This document shows positions 50,438-58,996 of a stretch of 64,000 bases of DNA, one piece after another. Both the position numbers and the translations under genes were made by a program. Each line of letters begins with the position of its first letter. Position 1 is the first letter of the stretch. Source of the DNA: Paraburkholderia polaris (GTDB taxonomy: Bacteria > Pseudomonadota > Gammaproteobacteria > Burkholderiales > Burkholderiaceae); NCBI RefSeq assembly GCF_012927345.1, contig NZ_JABBGJ010000015.1, forward strand, positions 115,501-179,500. Reading direction: 5' to 3'. The notes beneath the pieces were generated by a model. That model was not told the DNA's origin. It saw only the letters and a list, made by a program, of their open reading frames with translations, and did no database searches.

Positions 50438-52300
50438 ATGAGATCGTCAGGCCTCAGGGTGCGCAGGTTCAGCTCGGCGGCTCAGGAGCGCGCGTTCCGG
50501 TGGGACTACGCGCGCCGGTTCTCCGGACAGCGGAGGCTCGCCATCACAATCTTCACCGCGTTGTGGGTCGCATTTTCCATCCGCGACTTCTGCCGGTTAG
50601 ACGCGCTCGATCCCGCCCATCTGCACCACAACGAGCTAATTCTCCTGAGAGTCGCCGCAGCGATCGGAATGGCGATTCCCGTGCTGTTCTGGACCCCGCG
50701 CGCACTCGACGAACGTTGGGCCGTCTGGCTGCTTAGTGTCTGGACGATCAGTTGCTGGTTCAGCTGCCTGAGAATGCTGCAGTTCTATCCGGGCGACGTT
50801 GGCTGGCGGGAAATCTACCCGGTGCTGATGTTTTGCCTTTTCCTGATATTCATGGCCTTTCGGCTTCGGGTGATCACGGCGGCGTGGCTAATCGGGATAT
50901 GCATCGTCAGTTATCTGATCATGCTTTATTTCAAACCCGTCGGCGGGAGTGTCGAACTGCGCGTGGAGTCGGTGGCTGCGCACGCCACGATGCTGCCGAT
51001 CATGTCGGTCGTCGGCGTGCTGCTCAGTATCCCGCTGGAACGTGCCGCGAGGCGCGAATTCATGTACCGGCGCACCTTGCGCGCGGCCAAGGCGCGCGTC
51101 GAAGCGGCGTCGCGCGCGGTCAACGAGCAGAACAGACGCATGCAAGAGCTCGTCAGGGAGAAAGAGCGATTCTTTTCATCGGCGTATCACGACATCCAGC
51201 AGCCTCTCGCCGCAATCAACCTTTTCATCCGCAGCGCCCGGACGAGGATCAGGGACGGCTACGCCGTGGATCGCGAGCTCGATGTCATCGAGGAGACCGC
51301 GTCCGACATCCTCGACATGTTCAAGGACATTCAGGACTACAGCGAGCTGGGCTCATATGTTCCCCGTGTCGTACCGGTCGATACCCTCGGCCTGTTGACC
51401 GAGGTCTTCGAGCAATACCGGGAGACGGCCCGGTTGCGCGGCATCGAACTAAGAATCGCGGGGCGGCGACGCGCCCCGCCCTCCATCGAGACCGACCGAT
51501 CGCTCTTCAAGCGGTCCGTATCGAATCTCGTATCGAACGCGATCAAGAACACGCCATCGGGCGGCGTTGTGCTTGGCTGGGTGCAACTGAATGACCGGCT
51601 GCGCGTCGATGTATGGGATACCGGCATCGGCATTGCGCCCGCCCATCGGGACGCGATCTTCTCCGAGTACTATCAGATCAACAATCCGGGGCGCGACCGT
51701 TCGAAAGGGCTGGGACTGGGGCTCTCGATTGTGCATCGTGCGATCCATATTCTGCCGGGACACGGCATGAGTTTCGCCTCCGTGGAAGGGCGCGGATCGC
51801 GCTTTTCCCTTTACGCGACGGTTTCGGCATCAACCCCGACCGTCGGGGCAAATGCTCAGGATGGCGACGTGTACATGCCCGATCTCACTGGCACGTTCAT
51901 ACTCCTGTGCGACGATGAACCTACCGTCCTCGAAGGTCTGAGGCGTCTTTTCTCAAGCGCGGGCGCGCTCGTGCACGCCGCCGAGTCGATGGCTGGATTC
52001 GAAGCCCTCCTTGCCGATGACAGCCGCATTCCCGATCTCATCATCGCCGATATCCGTCTGCGCGAAGGAGCCACCGGCAAGGAGGTTGCTGATCGGATCA
52101 GGCGTCATTTCGCGTGGGCGGGCGTTATTCCCGTCGCATTTATCACCGGCGAGCTGCTGTCCGATCACATCCTTCGCGACTTCCCCGAACCGTTCGTGCT
52201 ATTGCGCAAGTCCTCCGCCCCCAAAGACCTGCTGGCGGAGATCAGCCGGTATGTGAGCGCTCAGCGGAAGATGAATCTCGATCGCGCGAACGATCACTGA
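50438..52300 (+). CDS. hybrid sensor histidine kinase / response regulator
   Basis: 620 residues. About six membrane helices occupy residues 35-200. A coiled-coil linker leads to the phospho-acceptor His251 (SSAYHDIQQPLAAI). The ATPase domain has SNLVSNAIKNTP, DTGIGI and GLGLGLSIV boxes. A C-terminal receiver domain has the acidic pocket CDDEP and phospho-Asp at about 538 (LIIADIRLREG). The sensor has no recognised extracellular domain, so the input is likely intramembrane. It presumably signals to the LuxR-type regulator at 52552. Confidence 0.93.
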   Translation: MRSSGLRVRRFSSAAQERAFRWDYARRFSGQRRLAITIFTALWVAFSIRDFCRLDALDPAHLHHNELILLRVAAAIGMAIPVLFWTPRALDERWAVWLLSVWTISCWFSCLRMLQFYPGDVGWREIYPVLMFCLFLIFMAFRLRVITAAWLIGICIVSYLIMLYFKPVGGSVELRVESVAAHATMLPIMSVVGVLLSIPLERAARREFMYRRTLRAAKARVEAASRAVNEQNRRMQELVREKERFFSSAYHDIQQPLAAINLFIRSARTRIRDGYAVDRELDVIEETASDILDMFKDIQDYSELGSYVPRVVPVDTLGLLTEVFEQYRETARLRGIELRIAGRRRAPPSIETDRSLFKRSVSNLVSNAIKNTPSGGVVLGWVQLNDRLRVDVWDTGIGIAPAHRDAIFSEYYQINNPGRDRSKGLGLGLSIVHRAIHILPGHGMSFASVEGRGSRFSLYATVSASTPTVGANAQDGDVYMPDLTGTFILLCDDEPTVLEGLRRLFSSAGALVHAAESMAGFEALLADDSRIPDLIIADIRLREGATGKEVADRIRRHFAWAGVIPVAFITGELLSDHILRDFPEPFVLLRKSSAPKDLLAEISRYVSAQRKMNLDRANDH

Positions 52301-52551
52301 CTGAAAACATCCCGAGCGTAATGCCCGTCTCTGCCAGCACCGTCACGCCGTTTGCAAGGCCCGATGGTCCTTTTGGTACGCTTGATTCGTCTAATGATGG
52401 GTGAAATCCGCCACTTTTTAGGCGACGCCATATAGATCAGCCGCCACTGTGTACTATCTGACCTGAAGACACCGGACGGTCAGTACCGATTTAGCCATCC
52501 GCCGACGTGTAATCGCAGCTCGGCTCGAAGACAGTTCTGGGAGACGATGGA
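52301..52551. other. intergenic region between kinase and response-regulator genes
   Basis: 250 bases without a gene. No terminator is visible after the kinase stop. The region probably holds a separate promoter for the response regulator, but I cannot point to convincing -35/-10 elements. Confidence 0.4.
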
Positions 52552-53301
52552 ATGCGCGTACTGATCGTCGACGACCATGAACTGTTCAGAGCCGGATTGG
52601 CGCTTCTACTGAGGGAGCTCTTTCCGAACATCGAGTTGCTGCACGCGAGCACATTGTCGCAGGGGGTGAATCATGCACTTTGCGAGCTCCTGAACATCGT
52701 TTTTCTCGATCTCGACCTGCCCGATGGCAACGGTTGCAACGCGCTTGCCGAATTGAAGGAGTCGCGACCGTCGTTACCGGTGATCGTGATATCGGCCGAT
52801 GAGCGAGTGGAAACCATTAGTCGATGCATCCAACTTCGCGCCATGGGATACGTGCCCAAATCGTCGCCGCCTGAAGCGCTTCGTGCGGCGATAAGCGCGG
52901 TGCTTGCCGGGGGCGTGTTCCTACCAGCCTCCAGCATCGCCAGCCTCAGTCGTGATATGGACACTAACGAGGCTCCGGCAAATGGACCTGAGGATAGACA
53001 GCCGCGCGCTAAATCGGAAACGAGCAATGCATCCGCGCTGGGACTCACACCGAGAGAGTTCGAAACGTTGGCGTGGCTGGCGCGCGGACTTCCGTCCAAG
53101 GCCATTGCCCTGAGAATGGGGCTCGAGGACATTACGGTACGGAAATACGTCAGTCATCTGCTCGCGCATTTCAATCTGCGGCGCCGTACGGAACTCATCG
53201 TCATGCTGGCGAATAGAGGGATCAAGCTCGGCGTCCCACCGGTCACGGATCCGGCGCTTGACCGAAGCCTGCCGGCTGCTGAGGGACAACCAACCGACTG
53301 A
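52552..53301 (+). CDS. NarL/LuxR-type response regulator
   Basis: 249 residues with a short non-conserved C-terminal tail. The receiver domain has the acidic pair in VLIVDDHELFRAG, phospho-Asp at 53 (VFLDLDLPDGNG) and Lys in GYVPKSSPPEALRAAI. A linker precedes the LuxR helix-turn-helix (LTPREFETLAWLARGLPSKA, EDITVRKYVSHLLAHF). It is the likely output partner of the upstream hybrid kinase. Targets may include the small secreted proteins encoded next to it. Confidence 0.93.
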   Translation: MRVLIVDDHELFRAGLALLLRELFPNIELLHASTLSQGVNHALCELLNIVFLDLDLPDGNGCNALAELKESRPSLPVIVISADERVETISRCIQLRAMGYVPKSSPPEALRAAISAVLAGGVFLPASSIASLSRDMDTNEAPANGPEDRQPRAKSETSNASALGLTPREFETLAWLARGLPSKAIALRMGLEDITVRKYVSHLLAHFNLRRRTELIVMLANRGIKLGVPPVTDPALDRSLPAAEGQPTD

Positions 53302-53792
53302 CTTCAAGCCAGCGTGCTTTCATTCCAGCGAAAGCGGCGCCCGTGGTCATGGATGCACAACGCCCTCGTGCGTAGCCACAGCGCGATAAAACAGAAAAAC
53401 AGGTCGCCATCCCTACCATCAGCCACAAATGTATCAGTGACGTGACGTGACGTGACGTGCGCTCGCCCCGCACCTGGACAGTTCAGGAAGGCGCGCCGTC
53501 GGGCGGCGAGTATCCGACATGTCACCGGAATCGGACGATGACAGTGCCTACATCTTTCGCCGACGATTGCTGTCCACCGCCTACGCATGTGCGTTGCGAC
53601 GGCGTTTCGCCTGACCAAGAATGAATATGACAGCAACGCTGAGGGGCATTCGTCGAGTGCGCCCGGGGCGGTTGGTCGTCGTGATGAGCTGAACCGGCCT
53701 TGGCTCGTGCGAAGACTGCTGTAATTCGAGCTCAGGGCACGCGAATAACGAATCGCGTGAATGGAAAACTCAACGTAGATAAAGGAACCAAC
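53302..53792. other. 490-base intergenic stretch
   Basis: No convincing gene on either strand. It contains four tandem GTGAC units (53437-53456) and otherwise featureless sequence of average composition. Open frames here are antisense or overlapping artefacts. It likely holds the promoter of the small secreted protein gene at 53793. Confidence 0.5.
53437..53459. repeat. tandem GTGAC pentanucleotide repeat
   Basis: Four perfect GTGAC units followed by a partial one. It is non-coding, between the response regulator and the small secreted protein gene. Slippage here could alter promoter spacing, but no promoter was identified around it. Confidence 0.8.
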
Positions 53793-54041
53793 ATGAAATC
53801 GCCACTGATAGTCGCATCCACTGTCGTGCTCTTTGTCATGGCCGGTGTTGCGCATTCGCAAGGCACACCGCAAGCCTCTCAACCCGCCCCGCAAGAAAAC
53901 GACGCAACCCAAGCCTCTGACCCGAGTGCGGGGATGGAAGCATACGGCGGCACGCCTGACACACGGGTACAAAGCGGTGCAAAACATGCCAGACCGTGCC
54001 GGATGGATCCACAATGCAACGTTTTTTTCGGAGGGAGCTAA
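53793..54041 (+). CDS. small secreted protein with C-terminal two-cysteine motif (copy 1)
   Basis: 82 residues from ATG 53793, with AAAGGAACC upstream. Signal peptide KSPLIVASTVVLFVMAGVAHSQ, then a low-complexity Gln/Pro/Ala region. It ends ARPCRMDPQCNVFFGGS. The closing pattern P-C-x(4-5)-C-(N/D)-(V/I)-(F/Y)-x-G-S is shared with the next gene product, so the two are paralogs. Function unknown; probably periplasmic or released. Confidence 0.65.
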   Translation: MKSPLIVASTVVLFVMAGVAHSQGTPQASQPAPQENDATQASDPSAGMEAYGGTPDTRVQSGAKHARPCRMDPQCNVFFGGS

Positions 54042-54200
54042 CAAAGATCTGGCGGCGCGCGAGCCATGACTGGAAAGTACCTGATGCCGGTGTTGCGAAG
54101 GGGACGAAATCCTTGGTCCGGCTTACCGAGTTCGCTGTCACTCCCCGGCCGCAAGTTCGGCGTCGCTAACGCAACCCGTTGATGACGAAAAGGTGAAGAA

Positions 54201-54470
54201 ATGAAAGTGCAACCCTCGACTGTAACCATCGTGCTATTCCTGCTCACTGCGGCTGGCACTGCCGACTCTCAGGAAATGCAACCGTCAGGCGTCGCTAGCC
54301 ACACATCCAGTCAGCAGCCAATAAATTCAACGCAGCGGGCGATGCCGATGGACGGCGACAGTCCGTGGGACTATGGAGCCCAATCGGGCGGACGAAATGG
54401 TTACGGCAAAACCCGAGACGGTCAACCGTGCGTGGTGGGCCTGTCGTGCGATATCTATCAGGGTAGTTAA
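54201..54470 (+). CDS. small secreted protein with C-terminal two-cysteine motif (copy 2)
   Basis: 89 residues from ATG 54201, preceded by AAAAGGTGAAGAA. Signal peptide VQPSTVTIVLFLLTAAGTADSQ, then a Ser/Gln-rich linker and a Gly/Asp segment. It ends RDGQPCVVGLSCDIYQGS, the same two-cysteine ending as the protein encoded 160 bp upstream. No homologous family with known function is recognised. Confidence 0.65.
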   Translation: MKVQPSTVTIVLFLLTAAGTADSQEMQPSGVASHTSSQQPINSTQRAMPMDGDSPWDYGAQSGGRNGYGKTRDGQPCVVGLSCDIYQGS

Positions 54471-54492
54471 GCTGGGTGGGAAACAAACGGCT

Positions 54493-54708
54493 TTGCCTAT
54501 TCAAAACCTAACCGTGGCGCTGACCAACGACACGTCGTATCCGTCCGCAGTCCCGTCGTCGCGGCATCTCGTGCGTCCCGAGGTACTCGCCGACCCGGCC
54601 GTGTTCCCGTCGCCCGAGGTGTACCACACGCTTGTCATCAGCAAGCCGATCACGGCGCCGCTGATGCGCCTCCAGAACCGTCTATGGGCGAAGCTCAAGA
54701 CCGATTGA
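54493..54708 (+). pseudogene. C-terminal remnant of a PotF-type polyamine-binding protein
   Basis: About 70 codons ending at TGA 54708 contain the conserved tail of periplasmic putrescine/spermidine-binding proteins (NDTSYPSAVPSSRHLV, DPAVFPSPEVYHTLVIS, MRLQNRLWAKLKTD). The rest of the gene is missing and the frame overlaps the 3' end of the small secreted protein gene. The adjacent carbon-nitrogen hydrolase and LuxR genes may have belonged to the same polyamine-utilisation locus. Confidence 0.7.
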
Positions 54709-54732
54709 TCCGGCTTCCTTGTCCGTTGTATG

Positions 54733-54755
54733 CGCCCGGCCGCGTGGGCCGGGCG
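54733..54755. terminator. GC-rich hairpin between convergent genes
   Basis: CGCCCGGCC (54733-54741) and GGCCGGGCG (54747-54755) form a 9-bp stem. No T-run follows on either strand, so it may be a weak or factor-assisted terminator for the polyamine-protein remnant and/or the nitrilase-like gene. Confidence 0.4.
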
Positions 54756-54779
54756 GGAGCCAAACGATCCGAAGGTCGC

Positions 54780-55595
54780 TCAGGGAATCAGCAGCTCGCG
54801 ACGCCCGTCCGGGAGCTCGACGCGCTCGCCCGGGAACGGCAGGCGCTGGTCGGCGCGGTAGTTGTAAAGGACGCGCGCCGCCGCAATCTGCGCGAAGTCC
54901 AGCACGACGGTGTGGCGGCTCTCCTCGCGCCCCGCCTCGAAGAGCATGCGCCCGAACGGATCCACAGCGGCGCTGCCACCCGCAAACGTGAGATCGCCTC
55001 TGCCCTCGCCGACCCGGTTCGCCATCACGGCAAAGACCTGGTTTTCCTGAGCACGCGCCATGATCGCCGTGCGGTGGACGTGGCCGAACGGCTCCATGTT
55101 GCCATTCGTCACGAGCAAAAGATCCGCGCCCAGTTCGACGAGTGCGCGTGCGCTCTCGGCAAACTCAACGTCATAGCAGATCAGCAGGCCCAGGCGCACG
55201 CCGCGCCATTCGACCATCGCGTATCGATCGCCGGGTAGCACGACGCCATGCTCGGAGACCCACAGGTGGGTTTTGCGGTAGCTGAGCGCGACGCCCTCCG
55301 GCGTGACGAACACTGTCGTGTTGTAGAACTGGCCGCGATCGTGCTCGATCAGTCCCGCCACCACGGCGACGTCGTGCTCGCGCGCGGCGTCCTTGATTGC
55401 GCGAACACTCGGGCCGTCGAGTGGCTCGGCCAGCGCAGCAAGCTCTTCGACATCCAGGAAGCCGGTCAGCTGGGCTTCGGGGAACATGACGATGTCTGTG
55501 TCCGCGGCACGGGTGGCGATCGCCTGCAATGTGCGGTTCAGGTTGTAGACCGTGTCGCCGTCGCGACCCGCCAGTTGTACGATTTCGATCTTCAT
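54780..55595 (-). CDS. carbon-nitrogen hydrolase (nitrilase superfamily)
   Basis: 271 residues. The Glu-Lys-Cys triad is visible: Glu in IVMFPEAQLTG, Lys in LSYRKTHLW and Cys in GLLICYDVEFAE. The subgroup resembles N-carbamoylputrescine amidases and other amidases acting on polyamine or agmatine derivatives. Context with a PotF remnant and a LuxR-type regulator favours an amine-derived amide substrate. Divergent from the LuxR gene. Confidence 0.9.
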   Translation of the reverse strand: MKIEIVQLAGRDGDTVYNLNRTLQAIATRAADTDIVMFPEAQLTGFLDVEELAALAEPLDGPSVRAIKDAAREHDVAVVAGLIEHDRGQFYNTTVFVTPEGVALSYRKTHLWVSEHGVVLPGDRYAMVEWRGVRLGLLICYDVEFAESARALVELGADLLLVTNGNMEPFGHVHRTAIMARAQENQVFAVMANRVGEGRGDLTFAGGSAAVDPFGRMLFEAGREESRHTVVLDFAQIAAARVLYNYRADQRLPFPGERVELPDGRRELLIP

Positions 55596-55729
55596 GGTTG
55601 GACCTTGTTTGATTAGCGGATCTTTGGCCGCATACTCTTGAGATTTCGCCTTGGGGGCGAATCCCAGTATGACTTTCGCCGCCGACTTTAATAATCACGT
55701 CGATTGGTTAACCCGACGGGGGTACGCGC

Positions 55730-56524
55730 ATGAATCTCACCTTGCAGGACGTAGCGTGGCACCGATCGGTCGGCCAGCTCATCGAGTGTGTCGATCGTCC
55801 GGGCTTCTGGCTTGCGCTGACACGGCACCTCAACGAGTACGTGAGCGTCGACAGCTGGGTCGCGCTGCTATTCAGCGACGGCCGCCCGCACGTGTTCGCC
55901 GAATCGCAGTATGAAGGCGACGGCCCGGATCCGCTCTTCAACGACTACGTGAAGGGTCTGTATCTGCTGGATCCTTTCTATATCGCCAATCGTGAGGCGC
56001 CGAAGAGCGGGCTCTTCAGTCTTTCCGATGTAGCACCCGAGTGCTTCGATCAGACCGATTACTATAAGCTGTATTTCACGCATAACGTCGTCGCGGACGA
56101 GGTGCAATACAACGTCCAGCTCGACGACACGCGAACGCTTTGTCTTTCGCTCGGCAGCAAGAAGCGCCTCAGTCCGGAGGAGATTGCCCTGCTCGACCTG
56201 GTGCGGCCCTGGGTGGCCGCGTTGATGCGGCAACGGATTTTCTTCGAAGGTGTACTCGCGGAGAAGAGTGCCGCGCCTCAGACGCCTCCATGGCAAGGCA
56301 GTCTCGAAGAGGCGATGAAGCAGCGCGGCACCCCACTGACGGCGCGCGAGCTGGATGTGGTCAGGCTGATGCTGAGCGGTCTCTCGAACAAGGAGATTGC
56401 GCACAAGCTTGCGATCTCCGCCGAGACGGTGAAGGTCCATCGCCGGAACGTCTATGGGAAGCTCGATATCAAATCGCAGTCCGAGCTATTCTCGCTGTTC
56501 CTGAAGGCACAGATCGAGTCGTAG
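55730..56524 (+). CDS. LuxR-family transcriptional regulator
   Basis: 264 residues. The N-terminal ~190 residues form a GAF-like sensing region (SVDSWVALLFSDGRPHVFAE and later DEVQYNVQLDDTRTLCLSLG). The C-terminal LuxR helix-turn-helix is complete (LTARELDVVRLMLSGLSNKE, SAETVKVHRRNVYGKLDI). No autoinducer-type signature is obvious. This architecture is common near polyamine and amine catabolic genes. It is divergent from the nitrilase-like gene, which is a likely target. Confidence 0.92.
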   Translation: MNLTLQDVAWHRSVGQLIECVDRPGFWLALTRHLNEYVSVDSWVALLFSDGRPHVFAESQYEGDGPDPLFNDYVKGLYLLDPFYIANREAPKSGLFSLSDVAPECFDQTDYYKLYFTHNVVADEVQYNVQLDDTRTLCLSLGSKKRLSPEEIALLDLVRPWVAALMRQRIFFEGVLAEKSAAPQTPPWQGSLEEAMKQRGTPLTARELDVVRLMLSGLSNKEIAHKLAISAETVKVHRRNVYGKLDIKSQSELFSLFLKAQIES

Positions 56525-56533
56525 CGATCGGTC

Positions 56534-56559
56534 GCTCAGCCTCGGATTAGAGGCTGAGC
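56534..56559 (+). terminator. hairpin following the LuxR gene
   Basis: GCTCAGCCTC (56534-56543) and GAGGCTGAGC (56550-56559) make a perfect 10-bp stem with a 6-base loop, 9 bases after the stop codon. Only a weak T-containing tract follows, so it is an imperfect intrinsic terminator. Confidence 0.55.
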
Positions 56560-56688
56560 ACTTCCGCGTTTCTTCGATGTCCGCGTCAGAGTTCAACCGA
56601 CGGCGGCCGTGTCGCTGCCTGGTCGACCAAGGAAGGTGGCGATACTGCCTGAATGAGCGCCGCGGCGTTCGTTGGAATACGTCGCCAA

Positions 56689-57534
56689 TCAGGACTTGAT
56701 AAACGCGAGCAGGTCGGCGTTGATCTGCTCCGCATGGGTGGTCGGCATCCCGTGTGGCAATCCCGGATACGATTTAAGGGTTCCGTGCTTCAAAAGTTTG
56801 ACGGACTTTGCGCCAGTGGTGGGAAACGGGCATATCTGATCGTCCTCGCCGTGCATCACGAGTACTGGAACATCGATTATCGCCAGATCGTCGTAGAACT
56901 CGGTTTCCGACAGCACCTTGACGCAATCGTATTGGGCCTTGATGCCGCCCATCATGCCCTGCCGCCACCAGTTCTCGCGAATTCCTTCGGACACTGTCGC
57001 GCCAGGCCGGTTGAAACCATAGAATGGAATCGTGATGTCCTGGTAAAACTGCGACCGGTGATTTGCCGTGCCGTTGCGTATCTCATCGACAACTTTCCTT
57101 GGAACGCCGTCAGGATTCTTTTCCGATTGGATGAAAAGTGGCGGAATTGCGCTGATGAGCACCGCCTTCGCTACGCGTCCGTTTCCGGTGCCGTGTCGGG
57201 CGACATACCGTGTTACCTCGCCTCCGCCTGTGGAATGACCGATATGCACCGCATTTTTCAGATCGAGCGCCTTGACGAGCTCGGCGACGTCGGCCGCGTA
57301 GGTGTCCATGTCGTTGCCGCGAATGGTTTGGGTGGAGCGCCCATGACCTCGGCGATCATGAGCGATTACCCGGTATCCGTGATCCAGGAAAAACATTAAC
57401 TGCGCATCCCAATCGTCTGCGGAAAGAGGCCATCCATGATGGAACACCAGTGGTTCGCCTGTGCCCCAGTCCTTGTAGAAAATTTGAGTTCCGTCTGCGG
57501 TCGTGATGTATGAACTTCCAGTATTCGCTTCCAT
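56689..57534 (-). CDS. alpha/beta hydrolase (non-heme chloroperoxidase type)
   Basis: 281 residues. The nucleophile elbow is HIGHSTGGGEVTRYVARHG (Ser), the acid Asp lies in MHGEDDQICPF and the His in PGLPHGMPTTHAEQ. The start SYITTADGTQIFYKDWGTGE is characteristic of the chloroperoxidase/arylesterase group. It may act as an esterase or perhydrolase. Divergent from the GlxA-type regulator at 57761, which may control it. Confidence 0.92.
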   Translation of the reverse strand: MEANTGSSYITTADGTQIFYKDWGTGEPLVFHHGWPLSADDWDAQLMFFLDHGYRVIAHDRRGHGRSTQTIRGNDMDTYAADVAELVKALDLKNAVHIGHSTGGGEVTRYVARHGTGNGRVAKAVLISAIPPLFIQSEKNPDGVPRKVVDEIRNGTANHRSQFYQDITIPFYGFNRPGATVSEGIRENWWRQGMMGGIKAQYDCVKVLSETEFYDDLAIIDVPVLVMHGEDDQICPFPTTGAKSVKLLKHGTLKSYPGLPHGMPTTHAEQINADLLAFIKS

Positions 57535-57760
57535 CTCGTATCCTTTAAGGTCGGTTTTGACGAAGGGATAACTGTTCTAAGCGCAGACGCAACTTAACGA
57601 AGCCGGTATCTCAGCATCGCGTGGAAAACTGGGAACCAACGGTTGGCCGATTAAAATTTGCGCACACCGGCTCCCCGGCCGCACACGCCTCGGCTTCCGT
57701 TGAAATCGGGTCTGCCGTCGTCAGAGTATTCGGCGTGCCTAAACACCGCAACGGACGAAA

Positions 57761-58837
57761 GTGACAAAAAACATGGCAAAAACGGCACTGGTTTCGGCCC
57801 CTCAGATCGAGATCGGACTTGCTTGCGATGCGGGCACTTCGAACGCGGGTATCTACGGTCTGACAGACCTGTTTACCTACGCCGGCGAGTTCGCGGCTAA
57901 GCGGCATGGCGGCTCTGCGCGATCAGCGGTCCGCATTACGCACTGGCGAGCGGACGACGACGCGACTGGGGTCCGCTGTGCATACGACAGTTGCCCAAGC
58001 TCATCTCACGCGTTGTCGCTAGTTGTGATCCCAGGGAATGTGCAAGCCCCCGGGAGACCCGAAAAGCTTAGTCCGCTACTGCACTGGCTTCGTGAAAAAC
58101 ACGCCGAAGGCGTGGTCCTCGCTGCGGTATGCGGTGGCGTTTTTATCCTGGCAAGAACCGGGCTTCTAGCGGGCCGGCAGGCGACAACACACTGGTCATT
58201 CAATGAAGTATTCGCTGAACAGTTTCCCGATGTGCTAACAGAAACCGATCACATGGTCATTGACTATGGAGACGTCGTCACGGCCGGGGGCGTGCTCGCT
58301 TGGGCGGACCTTGGGCTAAGGCTCACCGAGCGGTTTCTAGGGACACCAGTCATGCTGGAGACAGCGCGTTTCATGCTCGTTGATCCTCCTGGACGCGAGC
58401 AGCGCTTCTACAGCGAATTCGATCCGAGAACGAAACACGGGGACAGAGCGATATTGAGGGCACAGCTTTGGCTGCTCACTCAGCGCGAGCGTCCTGTCAG
58501 CGTTGCTGATCTTGCACAGCATGCTGATCTTGAACAGCGGACATTTCTGCGTCGTTTTGTTGCAGCCACCGGCATGAAGCCAAGCGAGTATCAGCAGCGG
58601 CTTCGGATTACACGAGCACGCGAAATGCTGGAGTTTTCGCAGGATACCGTTGAAGACATTTCGTGGAGCCTTGGCTATGGCGACGTCGCAGGGTTTCGTC
58701 GCGTGTTCCGCAAGGTCATGGGCCTAACGCCTTCCGACTATCGAAGACGGTTTTGCCAACCGACTTTGCAACGGGCCTCGTCTGTACCTGATCGTCTCAT
58801 TGCGACCTCACAGCAGTCGCTTGTTGAAGGGGAGTAA
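57761..58837 (+). CDS. GlxA-type AraC-family regulator with DJ-1/PfpI domain
   Basis: 358 residues from GTG 57761 with GGACGAAA upstream; an in-frame ATG at 57773 is an alternative start. The N-terminal DJ-1/PfpI-like domain has the Cys elbow VVLAAVCGGVFILARTGLLA. The C-terminal AraC helix-turn-helix has SVADLAQHADLEQRTFLRRF and TVEDISWSLGYGDVAGFRRV. Its probable target is the divergent hydrolase. Ligand unknown. Confidence 0.9.
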   Translation: MTKNMAKTALVSAPQIEIGLACDAGTSNAGIYGLTDLFTYAGEFAAKRHGGSARSAVRITHWRADDDATGVRCAYDSCPSSSHALSLVVIPGNVQAPGRPEKLSPLLHWLREKHAEGVVLAAVCGGVFILARTGLLAGRQATTHWSFNEVFAEQFPDVLTETDHMVIDYGDVVTAGGVLAWADLGLRLTERFLGTPVMLETARFMLVDPPGREQRFYSEFDPRTKHGDRAILRAQLWLLTQRERPVSVADLAQHADLEQRTFLRRFVAATGMKPSEYQQRLRITRAREMLEFSQDTVEDISWSLGYGDVAGFRRVFRKVMGLTPSDYRRRFCQPTLQRASSVPDRLIATSQQSLVEGE

Positions 58838-58996
58838 GGGGCCCGTTCAGGGTCGAGAAGTGCTGCCGTTCCTTGTTTGGTACATGCGCGTGAAGATTGA
58901 CCGGTTATCTCGAACGCTTGATCGACTGCAGAAAATCCATTTCGAGCATCGTTCTAGAGTCACACGGAATCTCGACAACTGGCCTATTTCGACTTG

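Noticed and set aside
53304..54044. 246-codon minus-strand frame opposite the small secreted protein
   Set aside because: Composition is not protein-like, no family resemblance, and it covers the promoter and coding region of the better-supported plus-strand gene.
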